This document shows, one piece after another, positions 39,001 to 47,745 of a stretch of 64,000 bases of DNA; positions within the stretch are counted from its first letter, which is position 1, and each line of letters opens with the position of its first letter. Source of the DNA: Pseudorhodoferax sp. Leaf274 (GTDB taxonomy: Bacteria > Pseudomonadota > Gammaproteobacteria > Burkholderiales > Burkholderiaceae_C); contig NZ_LMNA01000012.1 of NCBI RefSeq assembly GCF_001422445.1, positions 1-64,000 of the forward strand, given 5' to 3'. Position numbers and translations under genes: made by a program. The notes beneath the pieces are model-generated. The model was not told where the DNA came from. It searched no databases and saw nothing but the letters and a program-made list of their open reading frames with translations.

Positions 39001-39440
39001 CGACGCTGCCGTCCGCCGGCGTGGGCGCGCTGCTGGCGCTGATGCTGAGCGGGCAGGACCTGGGCGTGATCGGCATCATCGGCATCATCCTCTTGATCGG
39101 CATCGTCAAGAAGAACGCGATCATGATGATCGACTTCGCCATCGACGCCGAACGCCAGCAGGGCAAGTCGCCGCAGGAAGCCATCCACCAAGCCGCGCTG
39201 CTGCGCTTTCGGCCCATCCTCATGACCACGCTGGCCGCGCTGTTCGCGGCGCTGCCGCTGATGTTCGGCTGGGGCGAGGGCGCCGAGCTGCGCCGCCCTC
39301 TGGGCCTGGCGATCTTCGGCGGGCTGGTGCTGTCGCAGATCCTCACGCTGTTCACCACGCCGGTGATCTACCTGGCGTTCGACCGCGTGGGCCAGCGTCT
39401 GGCGCGGCGGCGCGCGCGGGCCGAGGCCGCGGGGTCCTAG
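36063..39440 (+). CDS. mdtB: RND multidrug efflux permease, MdtB-like, with an in-frame repeat insertion
   Basis: 1125 residues. Twelve membrane helices in the usual arrangement; FIERPVATGLLM start, ATGFVVDDAIVMIENIAR with transport Asp residues in TM4, and GIVKKNAIMMIDFAI near TM11. E. coli MdtB is 1040 residues; the excess of about 84 is explained by residues ~285-368, three copies of a 28-residue unit (PPPGRPKAASAPSGGSEPRE core). The insert falls in the porter domain between LGAWAALKEG and HPAVILNVQRQPG, where homologues have a short beta-hairpin turn. The frame is kept, so the protein may still work. Starts four bases after the mdtA stop. Confidence 0.93.
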   Translation: MSPSKPFIERPVATGLLMLAIVLAGLVGLRFLPLAALPQVDYPTIQVQTLYPGASPEVMSRTVSAPLERQFGQMPGLNRMASTSAAGVSIVTLQFDLDQTLDVAEQQVQAAINAGNSLLPADLPAPPVYAKVNPADAPILTLAVGSDSMPLTEVQNLVNTRMAQKISQVAGVGLVTLSGGQRPAVRIQADTNALASVGLGIDTLRSVIAAANANSAKGSFDGPARSYSINSNDQLLTAADYQNLIVAWKNGAPVRMRDVARVVDGAENAQLGAWAALKEGSGGAEPPPGRPKAASAPSGGSEPREAGSVGVTEPPPGRPKAASAPSGGSEPREAGSVGDTEPPPGRPKAASAPSGGSEPREAGSVGATLHPAVILNVQRQPGANVIATVDAIKRQLPELQAALPASLRVEVLSDRTTGIRASVEHVQLELLLAVVLVVLVIFAFLHNLRATVIASIAVPISLVGTCGLMYLLGYSLNNLSLMALTIATGFVVDDAIVMIENIARYLEKGEKPFAAALQGATQIGFTIISLTVSLIAVLIPLLFMEDVVGRLFREFAVTLAITILISAVVSLTLVPMMSARWLRPESEQHGRFAQHVQRFFDRVIARYDVGLVWVLRHQPLTLLVALATLALTVLLYVVIPKGLFPTQDTGQLKVRVEAAQDVSYTRMAELQQAAAMAILADPEVRSLSAVVGVDAASNTMLNTGAMLVNLRADRGNQQETMDRLRQRVRQAVAGVTLYLQPTQDLTIDAEAGPTEFRLSLEGVDTALVNEWARKLVERLHGADLADRVRNATTDAGAQGLSAYVDIDRGTAARLSVTASAVDDALYSAFGQRIVSTIFTETNQYRVILEAQREGLDSVQGLGNLQLKTGSGGTTPLSSFATVREQLSPLQVTRVAQYPAATVGFDTAPGAALGKSVQAIRAAAAEIGMPASISMKFLGAAGAYEKSLTSQLWLILAAVVCVYIVLGVLYESYVHPLTILSTLPSAGVGALLALMLSGQDLGVIGIIGIILLIGIVKKNAIMMIDFAIDAERQQGKSPQEAIHQAALLRFRPILMTTLAALFAALPLMFGWGEGAELRRPLGLAIFGGLVLSQILTLFTTPVIYLAFDRVGQRLARRRARAEAAGS
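36915..37166 (+). repeat. Three tandem 84-bp repeats inside mdtB
   Basis: Units begin at 36915, 36999 and 37083 and are nearly identical; they start GAGCCGCCGCCGGGCCGC. The unit is the same sequence family as the extragenic element at 10648-10720 (three blocks of 10-20 bases identical, order kept). 84 is a multiple of three and the forward frame has no stop, so the array is translated as three 28-residue Pro/Gly/Ser-rich repeats. Confidence 0.95.
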
Positions 39441-39442
39441 CC

Positions 39443-42400
39443 ATGAACCTTTCGCGCCCCTTCGTCGAGCGCCCCATCGCCACCGTGCTGCTGACCATCG
39501 GCATCGCGCTGGCCGGCATCCTGGCCTTCTTCGCGCTGCCGGTGTCGCCGCTGCCGCGCGTGGACTACCCGGTGATCTCGGTCTCGGCCAGCCTGGCGGG
39601 GGCCAGCCCCTCGACCATGGCCTCCAGCGTGGCCACGCCGCTGGAACGCCGGCTGGGCGTGATCCCTGGCGTCAACGAGCTGACCTCGGACAGCTCCACC
39701 GGCTCCACGCGCGTGACGCTGCAGTTCGACCTCACGCGCAACATCGACGCCGCCGCGCGCGAGGTGCAGGCCGCCATCAACGCCGCGCGCGCCGACCTGC
39801 CCAGCACGCTGCGCAGCAACCCGACCTACCGCAAGGCCAACCCCACGGCCTCGCCCGTCATCATCCTGGCGCTGACCTCGGCCACGCGCACGCCGGGGCA
39901 GATCTACGACGCCGTGTCCAACATCGTGAGCCAGCGCCTGTCGCAGGTCGAGGGCGTGGGCGACGTGGAGATCGGCGGCGGCTCGCTGCCCGCGGTGCGC
40001 GTGGAGCTGGCGCCCTATGCGCTGAACCGCCTGGGCATCAGCAGCGAGGACGTGCGCGCCGCCATCCAGGCCAACAACGCCAACCGGCCCAAGGGCGCCA
40101 TCGAGGGCGAGGGCCGGCGCCTGCAGGTCTACACCCCCGCGCCAGGCCTGCGCGCGGCCGACTACCGCGATCTCGTGGTCGCCTGGCGCAACAACGCGCC
40201 GGTGCGCCTGTCCGACGTGGCCCAGGTGACCGACAGCGTGGAGAACACCCGCACCGTGGGCCTGTTCAACGGCCGGCCCGCCGTGATCGTGCTGGTCACC
40301 CAGGAGCCGGGCGCCAACATCATCAACACCGTGGACAGCGTGCGCGAGTTGCTGCCCGAGCTGCGCGCCCAGCTGCCGCAGGACATCGAGGTGCAGGTGG
40401 CGTCCGACCGCACCAACTCCATCCGCGGTTCGCTGCGCGAGGTGGAGTTCACGCTGATGCTGTCGGTGGTGCTCGTGGTCGGCGTGGTCGGCGTGTTCCT
40501 GCGCCGCGCGCGCGCCACCATCATCCCGGCCGTGGCCACGGTGGTCTCGCTGCTGGGCACCTTCGGCGTGATGTACCTGCTGGGCTTCTCGCTCAACAAC
40601 CTGAGCCTGATGGCGCTGACCGTGGCCACCGGCTTCGTGGTGGACGACGCCATCGTGGTGCTGGAGAACACCCAGCGCCACATCGAGCAGGGCATGGACC
40701 GCATGGCGGCCGCGCTGCAGGGCGCGCGCGAGGTCGGCTTCACGGTGCTGTCGATCAGCCTGTCGCTGGTGGCGGTGTTCATCCCGCTGCTGTTCATGGG
40801 CGGGCAGGTGGGGCGGCTGTTCCAGGAGTTCGCGGTCACGCTGTCGGCCGCGGTGCTGATCTCGCTCGTGATCTCGCTGACCACCACGCCCATGCTGTGC
40901 GCCATGCTGCTGCGCAGCGAGGCCTGGTACCGGCGGCGCCCGCCCGGGCGCATCAGCGGCCCCCTGCTGCGCGGCACCGAGCGCCTTTGGGGCTGGAGCC
41001 TGCGCGTCTATGCGCACAGCCTGGACTGGGCGCTGGCCAGCAAGGCCCTGGTCATGCTCTCGCTGGCCGTGGTGGTGGGCCTGAACGTCTGGCTGTTCAT
41101 GCACATCCCCAAGGGCTTCTACCCGCAGCAGGACAACGGCCAGCTCAACGCCGGCATCCGTGCCGACCAGAGCATCTCGTCCGTCGCGCTGACGGCCAAG
41201 CTGCAGCAGGCGGTGGACATCATCCGCGCCGACGCGGCGGTGGACACCGTGATCGCCTTCAGCGGCGGCTCGCGCGCGGGCGGCGGCTTCATGTTCGTGA
41301 ACCTGAAACCGCTGGGCAACGGCCGCAGCGAGAAGACGCAGGCCGTGATCGACCGGCTGCGCCCGCAGCTGAACCAGCTGACCGGGCTGCGGGTGTTCCT
41401 GTTCCCCGTGCAGGACCTGCGCATGGGCGGTCGCCAGAGCAACTCGACCTACCAGTACACGCTCAAGAGCGACTCACTGGGCGACCTGCGCACCTGGTCG
41501 AAGAAGCTGTCGGACCGCATGGCCGAGCTGCCGCAGCTGACCGACGTGGACGGCGAATCCTCCGACAACGGCGTGGAGACCTTCGTCTCGGTCGACCGCG
41601 ACGCCGCGGCGCGTTTGGGCGTGAGCACCGCGGCCGTCAACGCGGCGCTGTACAACGCGTTCGGCCAGCGCTCGGTGGCGACCATCTACAACGACCTGAA
41701 CCAGTACTCGGTGATCATGGAATGGGCGCCGCGCTTCCAGCAGGCGCCGCTCGTGCTCAAGGACCTGTACGTGCCGTCCACCGTCACGAGCACGGTCGAC
41801 AGCACGACGGGCCAGACCGTCACGAGCACGGTGCAGGCCAATGCCGACAGCAGCACCGGCACGTCGACTGTGACCTCGGCCAACCCCGGTTCGCGCAACT
41901 CCTCGGCCGGGCAGGCGCTGGCCACCAGCACCACGACCATGGTGCCGCTGTCGGCCTTCGTGCGCGTGGGCGAGCGCGCCGTGCCCAGCCGCATCAGCCA
42001 CGAGGACACCGAGCTGGCCAGCACCATCTCGTTCTCGCTGGCCGATGGCGTGACGCTGGGCCAGGCGCAGCAGCTCGTCAAGCAGGCCGAGAACGACATC
42101 GCCATGCCCGTCAACGTGCGCGGCAGCTTTGCCGGCACCGCGCGCGCGGCGCAGGACACGGGCGGCCAGCAGACGCTGCTGATCGTCGCCGCCATCGTGG
42201 TCATCTACATCGTGCTGGGCGTGCTGTACGAAAGCCTGATCCACCCCATCACGGTGCTCAGCACGCTGCCCTCGGCGGGCGTGGGCGCGGTGCTGGGCCT
42301 GCTGCTGTTCCGCATGGAGATGACCATCATCGCGCTGATCGGGCTGTTCCTGTTGATCGGCATCGTCAAGAAGAACGCCATCATGATCATCGACTTCGCG

Positions 42401-42694
42401 CTGGAGGCGCAGCGCGCACGCGGCCTGTCGGCCGTCGACGCGGTGCGCGAGGCCTGCCTGCTGCGCTTCCGCCCCATCCTCATGACCACGCTGGCCGCGG
42501 CGCTGGGCGCGCTGCCGCTGGCCATCGGCTTCGGCCAGGGCGCGGAGCTGCGCCAGCCGCTGGGCGTGACCATCGTCGGCGGCCTCATCGCCAGCCAGCT
42601 GCTGACGCTGTTGACCGTGCCCGTGGTCTACGTGCTGCTGGACAAGCTGCGCCGCCCGGCCGCCAACGACCGCCTGCTCGCCCGAACCCCATGA
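39443..42694 (+). CDS. mdtC: RND multidrug efflux permease, MdtC-like, with Ser/Thr-rich insertion
   Basis: 1083 residues (E. coli MdtC 1025). MNLSRPFVERPIATVLLTIG start, ATGFVVDDAIVVLENTQRHIE (TM4), GLFLLIGIVKKNAIMIIDFAL (TM10-11), RFRPILMTTLAAALGALPLA. Forms a heterotrimer with MdtB in family members. Residues ~778-832, between DLYVPS and MVPLSAFVRVG in the second periplasmic loop, are a Ser/Thr/Ala low-complexity insert. ATG two bases after the mdtB stop; stop overlaps the next gene (ATGA). Confidence 0.94.
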   Translation: MNLSRPFVERPIATVLLTIGIALAGILAFFALPVSPLPRVDYPVISVSASLAGASPSTMASSVATPLERRLGVIPGVNELTSDSSTGSTRVTLQFDLTRNIDAAAREVQAAINAARADLPSTLRSNPTYRKANPTASPVIILALTSATRTPGQIYDAVSNIVSQRLSQVEGVGDVEIGGGSLPAVRVELAPYALNRLGISSEDVRAAIQANNANRPKGAIEGEGRRLQVYTPAPGLRAADYRDLVVAWRNNAPVRLSDVAQVTDSVENTRTVGLFNGRPAVIVLVTQEPGANIINTVDSVRELLPELRAQLPQDIEVQVASDRTNSIRGSLREVEFTLMLSVVLVVGVVGVFLRRARATIIPAVATVVSLLGTFGVMYLLGFSLNNLSLMALTVATGFVVDDAIVVLENTQRHIEQGMDRMAAALQGAREVGFTVLSISLSLVAVFIPLLFMGGQVGRLFQEFAVTLSAAVLISLVISLTTTPMLCAMLLRSEAWYRRRPPGRISGPLLRGTERLWGWSLRVYAHSLDWALASKALVMLSLAVVVGLNVWLFMHIPKGFYPQQDNGQLNAGIRADQSISSVALTAKLQQAVDIIRADAAVDTVIAFSGGSRAGGGFMFVNLKPLGNGRSEKTQAVIDRLRPQLNQLTGLRVFLFPVQDLRMGGRQSNSTYQYTLKSDSLGDLRTWSKKLSDRMAELPQLTDVDGESSDNGVETFVSVDRDAAARLGVSTAAVNAALYNAFGQRSVATIYNDLNQYSVIMEWAPRFQQAPLVLKDLYVPSTVTSTVDSTTGQTVTSTVQANADSSTGTSTVTSANPGSRNSSAGQALATSTTTMVPLSAFVRVGERAVPSRISHEDTELASTISFSLADGVTLGQAQQLVKQAENDIAMPVNVRGSFAGTARAAQDTGGQQTLLIVAAIVVIYIVLGVLYESLIHPITVLSTLPSAGVGAVLGLLLFRMEMTIIALIGLFLLIGIVKKNAIMIIDFALEAQRARGLSAVDAVREACLLRFRPILMTTLAAALGALPLAIGFGQGAELRQPLGVTIVGGLIASQLLTLLTVPVVYVLLDKLRRPAANDRLLARTP
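41780..41832 (+). repeat. Short direct repeat within the mdtC insertion
   Basis: ACCGTCACGAGCACGGT occurs at 41780-41796 and again at 41816-41832. It underlies the repeated peptide TVTSTV in the Ser/Thr-rich insert and suggests that the insert grew by slippage or duplication. Confidence 0.75.
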
Positions 42695-44130
42695 CGCCGA
42701 TGATTCCCCGCCGCCTCGTTCTCCTCGCACTGCCCGCCGTGCTGGCCGGTTGCGCGGTCGGCCCGCGCTACGCAAGGCCGGACACGGCCATGGCCACTGC
42801 CTTCAAGGAGGCGCCGGCCGCCGATGGCTGGGTGCCGGCCCAGCCCGGCGACGCGCTGGACCGCGGCGACTGGTGGACGCGCTTCGGCGATCCGCAGCTG
42901 GATGCGCTGGCCGCGCGCGTGCAGGTGTCCAACCAGAACATCGCCGCGGCCGTGGCCAACTACGCCCAGGCCCAGGCCCTGGTGCGCGAGCAGCAGGCCG
43001 CCCTGCTGCCCACGCTGTCGCTGGGGGGCAGCGCCCGGCGCAGCGGCCCCGTGCGCGGCGGTGGCGCCAGCGGATCGAGCCGCTCCTACGCGGCCAGCGT
43101 GGCTGCCGACTGGTCGCCCGACCTCTGGGGCCGGCTCGGCGAGGCCGTCAACAGCGCCCAGGCCAATGCCCAGGCCAGTGCGGCCGATTTGGCCTCGGCG
43201 CGGCTGTCGTCCATCGGTTCGGTGGCGGCCAACTACCTGGCGCTGCGCGAGGCCGATGCCGAGATCGGGCTGCTGGACGAGACCATCGCGGGCTACGAGC
43301 GCGCGCTGGCGATCACGCGCAACCGCTACGACGCCGGCATCGCCGCGCAGACCGACGTGCTGCAGGCCCAGACCCAGCTGCTCGGCGCCCAGGCCGAGCG
43401 CGTGGCGCTGCGGCGTTCGCGCGCGACCTACGAGCACGCCATCGCGGTGCTGGTCGGCGTGACGCCGGCGGAGTTCGCCATCGCGCCCGCGGCCTGGCGC
43501 CCGGTGGTGCCGGCCGTGCCAACGGGCGTGCCCTCGCTGCTGCTGCAGCGCCGTCCCGACATCGCGGGCGCCGAGCGCGTGGTGGCGCGGGCCAACGCGC
43601 AGATCGGCATCGCGCGCGCGGCCTACTACCCCAGCATCGCCTTGTCGGGCAGCGTCGGCGGCAGTGCCAGCCGCGTGGGCGATCTGTTCAGCGCCTCCAG
43701 CCTGCTCTGGGCGCTGGGCGTGTCGGTGGCGCAGACCGTCTTCGACGGTGGCGCGCGCGACGCCGCCACCGACGCGGCGCTGGCGGCCCATGCATCCAGC
43801 GTGGCGAGCTACCGCCAGACCGTGCTGTCGGCCTTCCAGGACGTGGAGGACCAACTGAGCGCCACGGCCGCGCTGGCCGAGCAGGAGGGCCTGCGCCGCG
43901 ACGCCTCGCAGGCGGCAGACCGCACCGAGCAGCAGATGCTGAACCGCTACCGCGCGGGCCAGGTCGGCTACAGCGAGGTGGTCAACGCCCAGGCCTCGGC
44001 GCTCAACGCGCGGCGCACGCTGGCGCAGGTGCAGCTGGCGCGGCAGACGGCGGCGGTGTCGCTGATCCAGGCCTTGGGCGGGGGGTGGGAGGCGGACTGG
44101 CTGCGCGCGCAGGAGCCGGCCCGCCCCTGA
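42691..44130 (+). CDS. NodT-family outer-membrane factor of the MdtABC system
   Basis: 479 residues. Lipoprotein signal with lipobox VLAGCAVGP, then RYARPDTAMATAFKEAP, FGDPQLDALAARV, VAADWSPDLWGRLG, LLQRRPDIAGAERVVARANA and YPSIALSGSVGGSASRVG, typical of OprM/NodT channels. Start overlaps mdtC stop (ATGA), so the whole tripartite pump is one operon. Unlike the orphan NodT at 6365, its partner is clear. Confidence 0.95.
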   Translation: MTPMIPRRLVLLALPAVLAGCAVGPRYARPDTAMATAFKEAPAADGWVPAQPGDALDRGDWWTRFGDPQLDALAARVQVSNQNIAAAVANYAQAQALVREQQAALLPTLSLGGSARRSGPVRGGGASGSSRSYAASVAADWSPDLWGRLGEAVNSAQANAQASAADLASARLSSIGSVAANYLALREADAEIGLLDETIAGYERALAITRNRYDAGIAAQTDVLQAQTQLLGAQAERVALRRSRATYEHAIAVLVGVTPAEFAIAPAAWRPVVPAVPTGVPSLLLQRRPDIAGAERVVARANAQIGIARAAYYPSIALSGSVGGSASRVGDLFSASSLLWALGVSVAQTVFDGGARDAATDAALAAHASSVASYRQTVLSAFQDVEDQLSATAALAEQEGLRRDASQAADRTEQQMLNRYRAGQVGYSEVVNAQASALNARRTLAQVQLARQTAAVSLIQALGGGWEADWLRAQEPARP

Positions 44131-44139
44131 GCCGGGTGC

Positions 44140-45861
44140 CTACGGCGCGGCGCAGGCGTAGCTCTGCGCCAGGTTCACGTCGCCCGTGCCCTTGTAGCGC
44201 GGCCAGGTGGGGTAGTCGCACAGCGGGCGCGTGCGGCCGGGCACGCCGGCCGTGTCGGCCACGGTCTGGGCGGGTGGCGCGGTGCCGCGCTCGACCCAGT
44301 TCTCCAGCGTGGTCAGCGAGTCCCAGGCGGCGTTGAACACGCTGCTGACGGCGTGGCCGTAGCCGGGGATCTCGTAGTAGCGCATGAAGCTGTCCACCGT
44401 GGTCGCGCCCATCGTGGTGCGCACGCGTGCCCAGTACTGCTGCGTGGCGCGTGTGCTGACCAGCGCGTCGTGCGAGCCATGCGCCATCAGGATCTTGCCG
44501 CCCCTGGCGCGGAAGGCCGACAGGTCGGTCTTGTTCGCATCCTGCACGCCGGTCAGCGCGACGATCCGGCTTTGCCATGCGCCGGGGGCCTGCGGGTCCA
44601 GCGTCAGCGAATTGAAGCCGGCGTTGCGCGTGACGAAGTACTTCACCCACTGGTCCCAGAACGTGCTGCCGTAGGGCGGGCTGGTGGTGGCCGTCACGGC
44701 CGGCATGGGGTTGGCCGGCTGCTCGGTGCCCAGCGACAGCGTCAGCACCGTGGGCTGCAGCGGGCTGCTGCCGGGGTTGCCGAAGTCCGTGCCCCAGGTG
44801 TTGAAGCCGGGGTAGGTGGTCTCTCCACTGGCCATCGCATAGGGCAGCACCAGCGGTGTGTTGAAGGTGTCGAACGAGGCGATCTGCGCGTCCGACAGGC
44901 AGCTGTCACCCAGGCTGGCACCGCCCGCGCACCGCAAGGGCGTGCCGTTCAACGTGGCATTGGCCAGCACGAAGCCGGCATTGCAGGCGGGCACGTTGCT
45001 GATGAGCCCGTCGCTGACGCCGTCCAGCCTGTCGCAGGCGGCCAGCGCGGCGTCGTAGACCAGCTTGCGCTGGGCCCGGCTCGGGTAGGCGCCCGGCTGG
45101 GCCAGCTGGCGCGTGATGCGGCCGAACTGCAGGTCGAGCGCGGCGGCGTTCCAGGCCGGGTACAGCACGATGGCGCCGTCGAAGTCCTGCGGCCAGTTGC
45201 TGACCGCCAGCAGCGCCTCGCGCCCGCCCGTGGAGCCGCCCGCGAAGTAGGTGCGCGCGGGCGCCGCCGCGTAGCGCGCGCGGATGATGGCCTTGGCCAC
45301 GTCCAGCGTCTTCTTGAGCGCGTCGCCGGCGAAGTTGTTGAGCGCCTCGTCGTTCGCGCCGAAGCGGCCATCGCGGCTGCCATCGGCGTTGGCCTGGTGG
45401 CCCGAGTCGCTGCCGAAGGTGGCATAGCCGCGGCCGAGCGGGACGGGCTGGTCGGCCGGGCCTGCCGGCACGTTGCCCAGGCCGGTGGCAATGGTGCCGT
45501 TGTAGCCGCCGCCGCCGAACATCATGGCCTTGCGGTTCCAGGTGGTGGGCAGGTTGAGCTGGAACAGGATCCTGGGGGCCGTGCTGTCCACCGGCTGGAT
45601 GCTGCCCAGCACCTTGCAGTATTCGCCCACGGCGGCGGTGCCGCTGCCGGCTGCCGGCACGACCGTCGTGCTGGTGACGGTGGCGCCCGTCGTCGGCAGG
45701 CCGATGGCGCTGGCGGCCACGGCCATGCCGTTCAGATCGGCGCAGGCCTTGGGTTGGGGGTCGTCGTCCGAGTTGCAGGCGGCCAGGCTGGCCAGAACCA
45801 CCAATGAAGCCAGCAGCGAAGCCGGTGCCCGGCCCCGCTGGGGCCATGTCGTGCGTGTCAT
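44140..45861 (-). CDS. Tannase/feruloyl esterase family lipoprotein
   Basis: 573 residues. Signal peptide with lipobox VLASLAACNSDDD, so anchored in the envelope. Alpha/beta hydrolase of the tannase family: FGGGGYNGTIATG (oxyanion region), GYATFGSDSGHQ, the nucleophile in FAGGSTGGREALLAVS (G-x-S-x-G), ILMAHGSHDALVS with the catalytic Asp and PGYGHAVSS with the His. Many Cys suggest disulfides, as in the family. Hydrolyses esters of aromatic acids (gallate, ferulate) or similar; the substrate is not evident. Convergent with the mdt operon with 9 bases between. Confidence 0.88.
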   Translation of the reverse strand: MTRTTWPQRGRAPASLLASLVVLASLAACNSDDDPQPKACADLNGMAVAASAIGLPTTGATVTSTTVVPAAGSGTAAVGEYCKVLGSIQPVDSTAPRILFQLNLPTTWNRKAMMFGGGGYNGTIATGLGNVPAGPADQPVPLGRGYATFGSDSGHQANADGSRDGRFGANDEALNNFAGDALKKTLDVAKAIIRARYAAAPARTYFAGGSTGGREALLAVSNWPQDFDGAIVLYPAWNAAALDLQFGRITRQLAQPGAYPSRAQRKLVYDAALAACDRLDGVSDGLISNVPACNAGFVLANATLNGTPLRCAGGASLGDSCLSDAQIASFDTFNTPLVLPYAMASGETTYPGFNTWGTDFGNPGSSPLQPTVLTLSLGTEQPANPMPAVTATTSPPYGSTFWDQWVKYFVTRNAGFNSLTLDPQAPGAWQSRIVALTGVQDANKTDLSAFRARGGKILMAHGSHDALVSTRATQQYWARVRTTMGATTVDSFMRYYEIPGYGHAVSSVFNAAWDSLTTLENWVERGTAPPAQTVADTAGVPGRTRPLCDYPTWPRYKGTGDVNLAQSYACAAP

Positions 45862-45998
45862 TGTTTGTCTCCGATGGATGTTGGAACCACCTCTCCTGCG
45901 CGGTGCGGGAGGCTGCGCCGCCCGACTCGCACAAGCCGTCCGCAGCACGGGCCCGGACCAGGCGGATGCTAGCGCCTGGCAGCCCTGCGCGCCCGCCT

Positions 45999-47651
45999 TC
46001 AGGAAGGCGTGTCGCGCCGCCACACCGCGGCGAACGCCAGGCACTTCTGCCACACCGTGGCCCGCTCGTCCGACAGCACGTCCAGGAAGTCCGACAGCTT
46101 CTTGGACTTGGCCATGGTGTAGACCGTCAGCACGGTGGTCAGCACGAAGGTGATGGCGAAGATGGCCAGCCGCCGCTCCAGCGGCGCATCGGCCTCGGCC
46201 AGCAGGTTCATGCCGAGGAAGCCCGTGGTCACGGTGCCGATCAGGCCGAAGATGGTCACCACCGTGAGCCGCACCACGGTGTTGGCCTGGCGGCGCAGGC
46301 TGTCGCTCTCCAGGTACTGGGCCATGTCGGCGATGCGTTCCTTGACCTCGCAGTAGGTGGCGTCCAGCTTGAGGTGGCTGGCGCACATGCCCCACAGCGC
46401 GCGCACCAGCGCCTGCTCGGAGATCTCGTGGAACCAGTAGCGGTGCGTGAAGCGCAGGAAGCCCTCGAAGCTCGCGCGGATCGCGCGCTTGAAGCGCCGC
46501 ACGCTGTCGGCGCTGCCCACGTCCAGGTCGCGCAGCGCCTCGACCAGCTTGTCCGAGTACATCAGCAGCGCGGCCTTCTGGAAGTGCGCGATCAGGAACA
46601 GCAGGAAGTGCTGGTGCCGGAACTGCGCCAGCACGCCGCGGTCGCGGCAGCCGTAGAGCACCGAGTCGGCCCGGCCCACGACCACCAGCGAATGGCCGTT
46701 GCACAGGTAGCGCGTGTCGGGCGCGGCGCCGCCCGCACCCCAGAAGCGGTCGTAGCAGAAGCGCTGCTCGAAGTCGGCGAGGTGGTCGTCGGCGAAGGGC
46801 AGGGCGCGCTTGTCGCCCGAACCGGTGACAAGGCCCAGGCGCACGAAGTCGGCGCGCGAGAGCGCGCGCGGGTCGTTCAGCGCGAGGTAGGCCATGAGCG
46901 GCATGCGGTAGTACTCGATCTGGCGGTAGCGCAGCGCGCCGCTCTGGTCGGAGTAGTCGGGCACCAGCGGCTCCAGCATGGCGGCCCAATGGGTGGCGAT
47001 GCGCGGCGCGCGGTGCTCGGCCACGTGTTCGAGGAAGGCGTCGCGCTGGTGGGCGTCGGAGCGGACCAGCACCTGGCCCTGGGCGTCGAGCCATTCGGCA
47101 TCGGCCAGGCAGTGCAGCGGGTGGCCGTGGGCGTCCCAGCCCGGCGGATAGCCGCGGCCGAAGCGGTACAGCAGTTCCTGGGCCTGCTCGAGCGACAGGT
47201 CGTCCCCACTGACCTCCAAATTGAACAGGACCAGGTCCACGTCCAGGAAGAAGTACAGGTCGGCATGGACGATGGACAGCACGATGGGCGCGTCGCCCGG
47301 CCGCGGCGTGAGGCGCACGGCCGCGATGTCGTGGCGCCGGAACACGCGCATCGGCGAGCCGTGCCGGGTGGCGCCGCCCGTGCGGCCGTGGCGGCCTTCG
47401 CCATACAGGAAGCGCTGCACGTAGGGCAGGAAGGTGACGAACTCGTTGTAGTGCCGTTCGTGGAAGCGGCAGGTGTCGCCCGTGTACTCGTCCACCTCCT
47501 CGTGCCAGGGCGAGCCGGCCAGCAGCTCCCATGGCTTGGCGCCGGCCGATGCAGGCAGCGGCATGAGCCGCAGCGGCCACAGCAACACCTGGTGGAAGCG
47601 GCGGACCCGGGTGGGATCGGCGGCGCTGGAGACGGATTCCGAGGGCGTCAT
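45999..47651 (-). CDS. Large CorA-like membrane protein of unknown function
   Basis: 550 residues from ATG 47651. The N-terminal ~440 residues are soluble, with segments such as RHDIAAVRLTPRPGDAP, LYFFLDVDLVLFNLEVSGDDL and ARALSRADF-like helices, and no domain I can name. The C-terminus has two membrane helices (about residues 460-520) with TTGFLGMNLLAE between, resembling the GMN signature of CorA-type Mg2+ channels, followed by a basic tail. Shares the CorA topology but has a much longer N-terminus than CorA (~315 residues total). A divalent-cation channel role is possible but inferred. Confidence 0.7.
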   Translation of the reverse strand: MTPSESVSSAADPTRVRRFHQVLLWPLRLMPLPASAGAKPWELLAGSPWHEEVDEYTGDTCRFHERHYNEFVTFLPYVQRFLYGEGRHGRTGGATRHGSPMRVFRRHDIAAVRLTPRPGDAPIVLSIVHADLYFFLDVDLVLFNLEVSGDDLSLEQAQELLYRFGRGYPPGWDAHGHPLHCLADAEWLDAQGQVLVRSDAHQRDAFLEHVAEHRAPRIATHWAAMLEPLVPDYSDQSGALRYRQIEYYRMPLMAYLALNDPRALSRADFVRLGLVTGSGDKRALPFADDHLADFEQRFCYDRFWGAGGAAPDTRYLCNGHSLVVVGRADSVLYGCRDRGVLAQFRHQHFLLFLIAHFQKAALLMYSDKLVEALRDLDVGSADSVRRFKRAIRASFEGFLRFTHRYWFHEISEQALVRALWGMCASHLKLDATYCEVKERIADMAQYLESDSLRRQANTVVRLTVVTIFGLIGTVTTGFLGMNLLAEADAPLERRLAIFAITFVLTTVLTVYTMAKSKKLSDFLDVLSDERATVWQKCLAFAAVWRRDTPS

Positions 47652-47745
47652 GGGGCGGGCGGCAGGCGGCGGATGCGGCCAGTGTAGGTGGGGTGCGCTG
47701 CAATAATCCGCCCGTCCGTCCTTTCCCACCGACCAGGAGTCCGCC

